15,703 nt of DNA from JBAWVR01 sp037147155 (GTDB lineage Bacteria > Patescibacteriota > Minisyncoccia > Phycocordibacterales > GWA1-40-21), in NCBI GenBank assembly GCA_037147155.1, contig JBAWVR010000016.1, positions 1 to 15,703 on the forward strand, read 5' to 3'. This document shows, in pieces, positions 12,584-15,703 of this stretch. Made by a program: the position numbers and the translations under genes. A model generated the notes under the pieces. It made no database searches and had not been told where the DNA came from. It saw only the letters and a list, made by a program, of their open reading frames with translations. Each line of letters starts with the position of its first letter. Positions within the stretch are counted from its first letter, which is position 1.

Positions 12584-13525
12584 ATGAATAAGAAAACAGC
12601 AGAGTTTGTTAGTCCGAAGCACCCGGACAAGATTTGTGATTTTATTGCGGATAGTATTTTAGATGCGTATTTGGCCGGAGATAAGAATAGTCGCGTGGCG
12701 AGTGAAGTGATGGGTGGACACGGATTGGTCACTATCAATGGCGAAGTAACATCTCTGACTAAACCGGATTTAGAAAAAGTGGTCAAAGATATTGTTGGTC
12801 AGGATTATAAAGTAATTATTAATATCGTACAACAGAGTCCAGAAATTGCTCAAGGAGTAGATACTGGTGGAGCGGGAGATCAAGGTATTATGAAGGGCTA
12901 TGCTACTTCAGAGACTGCTGACGGCATGCCACTAGAATATACTCTAGCTCGCGAATTGTGTCAGAAAATATTTGAAGTACATCCGTACGATGGTAAGACT
13001 CAAGTGACTGTTGAAGATGGCAAAGTAAAAACCGTCGTGGCCAGTTTCCAAAAGACCAAGAATGAGGATTTGTTAAAATTGGTCCAATCAATAATCTCCG
13101 CTGAGGAATATTTAATTAATCCAGCTGGTGAATGGAATCAAGGAGGCTTTGATGCTGATACAGGTTTGTCGGGTAGAAAATTGATTGTTGATAATTATGG
13201 TCCAGAACACACGATTGGTGGAGGATCATTTTCTGGTAAGGATCATACCAAGGTTGACCGCTCAGGTGCTTATATGGCTCGCAAGATTGCTTTGGATCTA
13301 GTTAAAAAATATGGAGCTAAAGAAGTAGAGACAAAATTAGCCTATGCTATTGGTAAGAAAGATCCAGTCATGGCCGTGGCGGTGATTGATGGACAAGAAG
13401 AAGAAATCACAGGTTATGATTTGAGTCCAAAGGGTATTCGGGAATTTTTGAAACTGGATGATGTAAAATTTGCTGATACTTGTACTTGGGGTCATTTTGG
13501 CAGGGGATTTAGTTGGGATAAGTAG
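12584..13525 (+). CDS. metK: S-adenosylmethionine synthetase, compact form
   Basis: It makes SAM from methionine and ATP. At 313 residues it is roughly 70 shorter than the typical 380-400, yet both ends and all main active-site motifs are present: HPDK (13-16), SPEIAQGVD (85-93), GAGDQG (96-101) with GYATSET, D-G-K-T-Q (136-140, equivalent to the DxK site), LINPAGEW (177-184), GLSGRK (194-199), GGGSFSGKD (212-220) with KVDRS, and a C-terminal GHFGRGFSW-D-K. The missing length is spread over loops: the segment before the SP-IAQG motif, the arm between motifs in the central domain, and the stretch before the C-terminus. Usual S-x-Q-H reads SFQK here. Expression is controlled by the SAM-I riboswitch just upstream, a direct product feedback. 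Confidence 0.95.
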   Translation: MNKKTAEFVSPKHPDKICDFIADSILDAYLAGDKNSRVASEVMGGHGLVTINGEVTSLTKPDLEKVVKDIVGQDYKVIINIVQQSPEIAQGVDTGGAGDQGIMKGYATSETADGMPLEYTLARELCQKIFEVHPYDGKTQVTVEDGKVKTVVASFQKTKNEDLLKLVQSIISAEEYLINPAGEWNQGGFDADTGLSGRKLIVDNYGPEHTIGGGSFSGKDHTKVDRSGAYMARKIALDLVKKYGAKEVETKLAYAIGKKDPVMAVAVIDGQEEEITGYDLSPKGIREFLKLDDVKFADTCTWGHFGRGFSWDK

Positions 13526-13529
13526 GGAA

Positions 13530-13609
13530 GGCAAAACAGCCCGCCGGACTACCGGCGGGGCTAAAGAATTGACCGGTTGTGAGTTTTGCCATCGGTTTTT
13601 AAGAAAAAA
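13530..13609 (+). terminator. Structured metK 3' region, possible terminator
   Basis: A long-range stem GGCAAAAC (13530-13537) with GTTTTGCC (13583-13590) encloses a GC-rich hairpin, AGCCCGCCGG (13538-13547) with CCGGCGGGGCT (13552-13562, one G bulged). A second hairpin, GGTTTTT with AAAAACC (about 13594-13609), follows and is trailed by T-rich sequence. There is no T-run after the GC-rich hairpin, so it is not a textbook terminator. The rest of the gap to 13695 is AT-rich with nothing further recognised. Confidence 0.55.
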
Positions 13610-13695
13610 CCAAATTTTTGTATAAAAGATATAAATTGTAAAACGTCTATTTTGACTCCGATTTAGAAAATGAAAGTTTTTCAATGGCAAAATCT

Positions 13696-13733
13696 ACAAC
13701 GGGTTTGACATTTAAACCGTTGTGGTATATAAT
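13696..13733 (+). promoter_or_regulatory. Promoter with overlapping inverted repeat, gene at 13835
   Basis: TTGACA (13705-13710), 17-base spacer, TATAAT (13728-13733): the closest to consensus in the window. An inverted repeat, ACAACGG (13696-13702) with CCGTTGT (13717-13723), straddles the -35 element, so a repressor or activator may bind here. Confidence 0.75.
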
Positions 13734-13752
13734 AACAAAGGTTTAGTGAAGC

Positions 13753-13790
13753 CAGTCGGTTTCGCGAAATGACTGAAGAAGTCATTTTTT
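13753..13790 (+). promoter_or_regulatory. Candidate leader attenuator (two exclusive hairpins)
   Basis: Hairpin A pairs CAGTC (13753-13757) with GACTG (13771-13775) and TTTC (13760-13763) with GAAA (13766-13769). Hairpin B pairs AAATGACT (13767-13774) with AGTCATTT (13780-13787) and runs into TTTTTT (13785-13790), an intrinsic-terminator layout. The two share 13767-13774 and cannot coexist. Confidence 0.5.
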
Positions 13791-13834
13791 TGTTCTTTGT
13801 TTTTTTGTCACCATCAATCAAGGAGAGTATGGTT

Positions 13835-14251
13835 ATGCCAACAGTACATGTTTATGTTGCCCCGTGTGTTTACGGGGACACCGAACTAAGGACGAAGATT
13901 GAGACAACAATCAAGGAGGTGCTCAGGGAGGGGGAAATGAAAATCCCTATTTCCAATATACTGGTTTTCTTTTTTCCAACAATGAAGAAACATTGTATTG
14001 AAAAAAAAGTGTTCATGTCGATTGACCTTTTTGGTTTGCCGGGAAGATATGGTGACTGTCGCCATGTTTTGCTAGCTGCCGAAAGGGAAGTTGCGACGGC
14101 TGTCCACAAGGACTACTTTCCTCGAAAAAAAGTCAAAGCCGCAGTCCTTTATTCCGGCAATCGGGGTGAAGGACCTCAGTACCATGTTTGTGAGCCAAAA
14201 GAGGACAATCTAATCGAGCCTCTCAATATTGAGGATAATAGTGCCGCCTGA
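13835..14251 (+). CDS. Possible tautomerase (MIF/4-OT)-superfamily protein
   Basis: 138 residues from the ATG at 13835, chosen because SD AAGGAG lies 9 bases before it; in-frame ATGs at 13829 (too close to the SD) and 13769 (inside the leader hairpins) are less likely. The mature N-terminus would be Pro (M-P-T-V-H-V-Y-V), the catalytic Pro1 position of tautomerases. Predicted order is strand, helix (DTELRTKIETTIKEVL), strand (ILVFFF), strand (VFMSIDLFG), helix (LLAAEREVATAV), strand (VKAAVLYSG), which fits the beta-alpha-beta repeat of MIF-like proteins, though about 20 residues longer at the end. Fold and function are inference. Strong promoter, candidate attenuator and terminator make it a stand-alone unit. 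Confidence 0.6.
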   Translation: MPTVHVYVAPCVYGDTELRTKIETTIKEVLREGEMKIPISNILVFFFPTMKKHCIEKKVFMSIDLFGLPGRYGDCRHVLLAAEREVATAVHKDYFPRKKVKAAVLYSGNRGEGPQYHVCEPKEDNLIEPLNIEDNSAA

Positions 14252-14268
14252 AAGGAAAGCATTAACTC

Positions 14269-14312
14269 AACCCGCCTTTACGGATCAACCCGTTTCGGCG
14301 GGTTTTTCTTTT
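14269..14312 (+). terminator. Intrinsic terminator
   Basis: AACCCGCC (14269-14276) pairs perfectly with GGCGGGTT (14297-14304) and runs into a T-rich tract (14303-14312). Confidence 0.88.
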
Positions 14313-14326
14313 CCACAGTTTAGTGT

Positions 14327-14355
14327 TTGACACAGATACTTTACTGTGGTAGCAT
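14327..14355 (+). promoter_or_regulatory. Sigma70-type promoter of the gene at 14412
   Basis: TTGACA (14327-14332), 17-base spacer, TAGCAT (14350-14355). The leader carries a 6-bp hairpin CCCACC (14366-14371) with GGTGGG (14377-14382) near its 5' end. SD AGGAGA (14401-14406) sits 5 bases before the ATG. Confidence 0.75.
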
Positions 14356-14411
14356 ATTTCCAGAACCCACCAAGTCGGTGGGAGAGTTACAAACCCCATT
14401 AGGAGAGAAAA

Positions 14412-14804
14412 ATGGGAAATCAGATTGCAGCGAAGGTTGTGGAACGGGAGATGGCAGCCAAGGCACAGACAAGGTTAATGACGGGCAAGGCGGCAGTTCC
14501 GGTCCAGGTCGGTGAGACATCTGCTTGTACCGAAGACATTGTCCGCACGATTGCCGAGACGGCAAACAATGTCGAGCACGCCGTCACTCTTCTTAAGGCA
14601 CGTGGCCTCAAAGAGGGTGATCAGTTCACGGTTGGTATGGCGAAGGTTCCCGATGGTCTTCCCGGTGCTCAGGTTCTGGTCAACAAGATCAAGATCAATG
14701 TGCGTCTGGATGATTTGCCTGAATTGGTGATCTTCGGCCCCCCACGCTATCTCAAGCATTCTGCTGTCCAACCGGCACCTGTCGCAGCATCCGCTGTCGG
14801 CTGA
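14412..14804 (+). CDS. Hypothetical 130-residue protein
   Basis: Family not recognised. The N-terminal 30 residues are Ala/Lys-rich and probably helical. C39-T-E-D starts a second helix (about 39-64, TIAETANNVEHAVTLLKARG). Then come a LKEGDQFTVGMA strand, a PDGLPGAQVLVNKIKINVRL strand pair, and LPELVIFGPPRYL. The last 20 residues are a low-complexity Ala/Val/Pro tail. One Cys only, no signal peptide or membrane segment. The gene is markedly GC-rich compared with metK or the antiporter, has a clear SD, and is closed by a long terminator. Confidence 0.7.
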   Translation: MGNQIAAKVVEREMAAKAQTRLMTGKAAVPVQVGETSACTEDIVRTIAETANNVEHAVTLLKARGLKEGDQFTVGMAKVPDGLPGAQVLVNKIKINVRLDDLPELVIFGPPRYLKHSAVQPAPVAASAVG

Positions 14805-14830
14805 CCTTACGGCGGAGGAGCCTAGCTCAA

Positions 14831-14885
14831 ACCGCCACTGAAAAGATCGTCCCCCTGGACGCTTTCGGTGGCGGTCTTTTCTTTT
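14831..14885 (+). terminator. Long two-tier intrinsic terminator
   Basis: ACCGCCAC (14831-14838) pairs with GTGGCGGT (14868-14875), with further pairs inward and an inner CGTCC/GGACG hairpin (14849-14862 region), followed by a T-rich tract. An upstream GGCGG (14811-14815) could compete for the CCGCC arm. Confidence 0.88.
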
Positions 14886-14898
14886 GTGAATTATATAT

Positions 14899-14926
14899 TT
14901 GACAGATTAGCAACTTGTGTTATTAT
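14899..14926 (+). promoter_or_regulatory. Sigma70-type promoter of the 90-residue bicistron
   Basis: TTGACA (14899-14904), 16-base spacer, TATTAT (14921-14926). SD AAGGAG at 14962-14967 is 8 bases before the ATG at 14976. Confidence 0.75.
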
Positions 14927-14975
14927 TTAATCCAAGTTGTTCTTATTTCAAAACCTATAACCAAGGAGTGAAATC

Positions 14976-15248
14976 ATGCAAATCATCACAGTGTATGGTG
15001 TTTCTGATCGGAGAAGCATTTTGTCGGCCATGTCGTTGAAAATCGATGAAGTGGCCAAAAAATTTCGCATCTCTGACAATACTTTCAAAATCTTTCCCGA
15101 TGACATGTGTAAGTGCTCGGGAACAGGTGGTCCAGTCATTGTAGTACAGGTTTCTGGAGCCAATGAAAAAATCGTACGTATGTTGGTGGCAGAACTCAAA
15201 AAACATGAGAACTTCAAGAACACCACTGGAACCATTCACATCGAGTAG
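14976..15248 (+). CDS. Hypothetical 90-residue alpha/beta protein, first of a pair
   Basis: The predicted order is strand (MQIITVYGV), helix (about 14-30), strand (TFKIFPDDM), strand (PVIVVQVSG, 53-61), helix (EKIVRMLVAELKKHENF), strand (TGTIHIE), a beta-alpha-beta-beta-alpha-beta layout like ferredoxin or tautomerase-type small folds. A short C-K-C-S-G-T-G-G loop sits between strands two and three. Family not recognised. The next gene encodes a protein of equal length and the same predicted order, 26 bases downstream, so the two probably form a complex or arose by duplication. The start is set by an SD site. Confidence 0.7.
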   Translation: MQIITVYGVSDRRSILSAMSLKIDEVAKKFRISDNTFKIFPDDMCKCSGTGGPVIVVQVSGANEKIVRMLVAELKKHENFKNTTGTIHIE

Positions 15249-15274
15249 GGCAGAGCCCAGAAAGAGAGAAAATC

Positions 15275-15547
15275 ATGATTATCATTGTTCATGGGTTGGA
15301 ACCGAGTGACGTTGAGGATACAAAAAGAAAGATCTGCGAAACCCTCAAGTTGCTGAAAAAACGGCGGATCAGATCCTTCTGTTCAGAGCAAGGACATGCT
15401 ACTACCCACAACCTGGTAACCGGCGGACAAAAGCATGAGCCGTTTGCTATCCTGATTCATAACGATCCGATTCAATGCCGGTACATCGCCAAGCGTCTAA
15501 GTAAAGCCTTAGACATGTACGTTGAACCCCAAGTCTCAGTTCGCTGA
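15275..15547 (+). CDS. Hypothetical 90-residue alpha/beta protein, second of a pair
   Basis: It begins MIIIVHGLEPSD, echoing IITVYGVSD in the first protein of the pair. The layout is strand, Lys-rich helix (about 13-30), strand (IRSFCSE), a loop with H-A-T-T-H and T-G-G, strand (FAILIHND, about 58-65), helix (QCRYIAKRLSKALDM), strand (VEPQVSV). The same beta-alpha-beta-beta-alpha-beta order and length of 90 suggest paralogy, though identity is low by eye. A small GGGC/GCCC hairpin (15248-15258) lies between the two genes, and a purine-rich AGAGAG precedes the ATG. Function unknown. Confidence 0.7.
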   Translation: MIIIVHGLEPSDVEDTKRKICETLKLLKKRRIRSFCSEQGHATTHNLVTGGQKHEPFAILIHNDPIQCRYIAKRLSKALDMYVEPQVSVR

Positions 15548-15551
15548 GACC

Positions 15552-15596
15552 GGCCCGTTTTCCGAACAAGCAACCAGCTTGTCCGGAAAACGGGCC
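15552..15596 (+). terminator. Very long intrinsic terminator-like hairpin
   Basis: GGCCCGTTTTCCG pairs with CGGAAAACGGGCC (13 bp), then one mismatch, then ACAAGC with GCTTGT around loop AACCA. The following sequence is only moderately T-rich. It closes the bicistron. Confidence 0.85.
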
Positions 15597-15611
15597 CTTA
15601 TTCTTTCATGG

Positions 15612-15620
15612 TGATATACT
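15612..15620 (+). promoter_or_regulatory. Extended -10 promoter for a gene beyond the window
   Basis: TGATATACT: TG at 15612-15613, TATACT at 15615-15620. The remaining 80 bases hold no start codon with an extended frame that I can support; small GGG/CCC and CTCC/GGAG hairpins are visible. Confidence 0.45.
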
Positions 15621-15703
15621 GCTAAAAACAGTGGGTTATCCCCAAACCCCGTATTCTAGTCAATACCTTGGCACCATCTCCTGTGGAGTTTTGTAGTTAA
15701 TTC

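Noticed and set aside
12584..13525. metK as a truncated pseudogene
   Set aside because: All catalytic motifs and the usual C-terminal GHFGR segment are present in one frame, and the riboswitch upstream is intact.
13769..13834. Earlier in-frame start of the tautomerase-like gene
   Set aside because: It lies inside the leader hairpins without an SD site; the ATG at 13835 has AAGGAG at good distance and gives the Pro1 start.
14341..14771. Open frames on both strands over the gene at 14412
   Set aside because: Low-complexity shadow frames without start signals; the 130-residue frame fits the SD site and terminator.
1..15703. CRISPR arrays, tRNA or rRNA genes, transposases, phage genes
   Set aside because: No regularly spaced repeats, no T-arm or rRNA-like stretches, and no mobile-element proteins were seen on either strand.

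Overview
The window looks like a chromosomal piece from a member of the Candidate Phyla Radiation (Patescibacteria, probably Parcubacteria-like). This is inferred from small AT-rich genes, many genes with no Shine-Dalgarno (SD) site, several apparently leaderless starts, a compact MetK, and many short lineage-type hypothetical proteins. No rRNA, tRNA, CRISPR array, transposase or phage gene was seen.

Layout. Positions 1-1220 hold a methyltransferase-like protein and a bidirectional terminator. Positions 1245-2520 (minus strand) hold a compact metal-response operon: a CsoR-type Cu(I) sensor, a membrane protein with a C-terminal HMA-like domain, and a 61-residue metallothionein-like protein with 21 cysteines. 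A TTGACA-type promoter with an 8-bp inverted-repeat operator precedes it. Positions 2577-4934 (plus) hold a four-gene run: small membrane protein, DUF2164 protein, MliC/DUF333 anchored protein, and an APH-fold kinase. Positions 4952-5612 are a stand-alone hypothetical gene with its own promoter and terminator. Then come a U32-family protein (minus), a P-loop kinase-like protein, a secreted GH16 glycoside hydrolase with two BIG2 domains set between two near-identical terminators, a possible DUF218/YdcF-like protein, a small membrane protein, the GTPase EngB (minus), a Ca2+/H+ antiporter, a cold-shock protein, and metK under a complete SAM-I riboswitch. From 13.7 kb to the end is a series of small genes with a distinct style (GC-richer, SD-led, TTGACA promoters, strong hairpin terminators). 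They encode a possible tautomerase-fold protein, an unknown 130-residue protein, and a bicistron of two 90-residue proteins.

Two expression styles coexist. AT-rich housekeeping-type genes mostly have extended -10 promoters (TGnTATAAT) with no clear -35 and no SD. The GC-richer cassettes have TTGACA-16/17-TAnnAT promoters, leaders that often contain a hairpin, SD sites and strong terminators. The most interesting items are the CsoR-controlled metallothionein-like operon with a three-way-junction element in front of the metallothionein gene, the GC-rich cassette family (one member with a candidate leader attenuator), and the fully readable SAM-I riboswitch driving an unusually short MetK.
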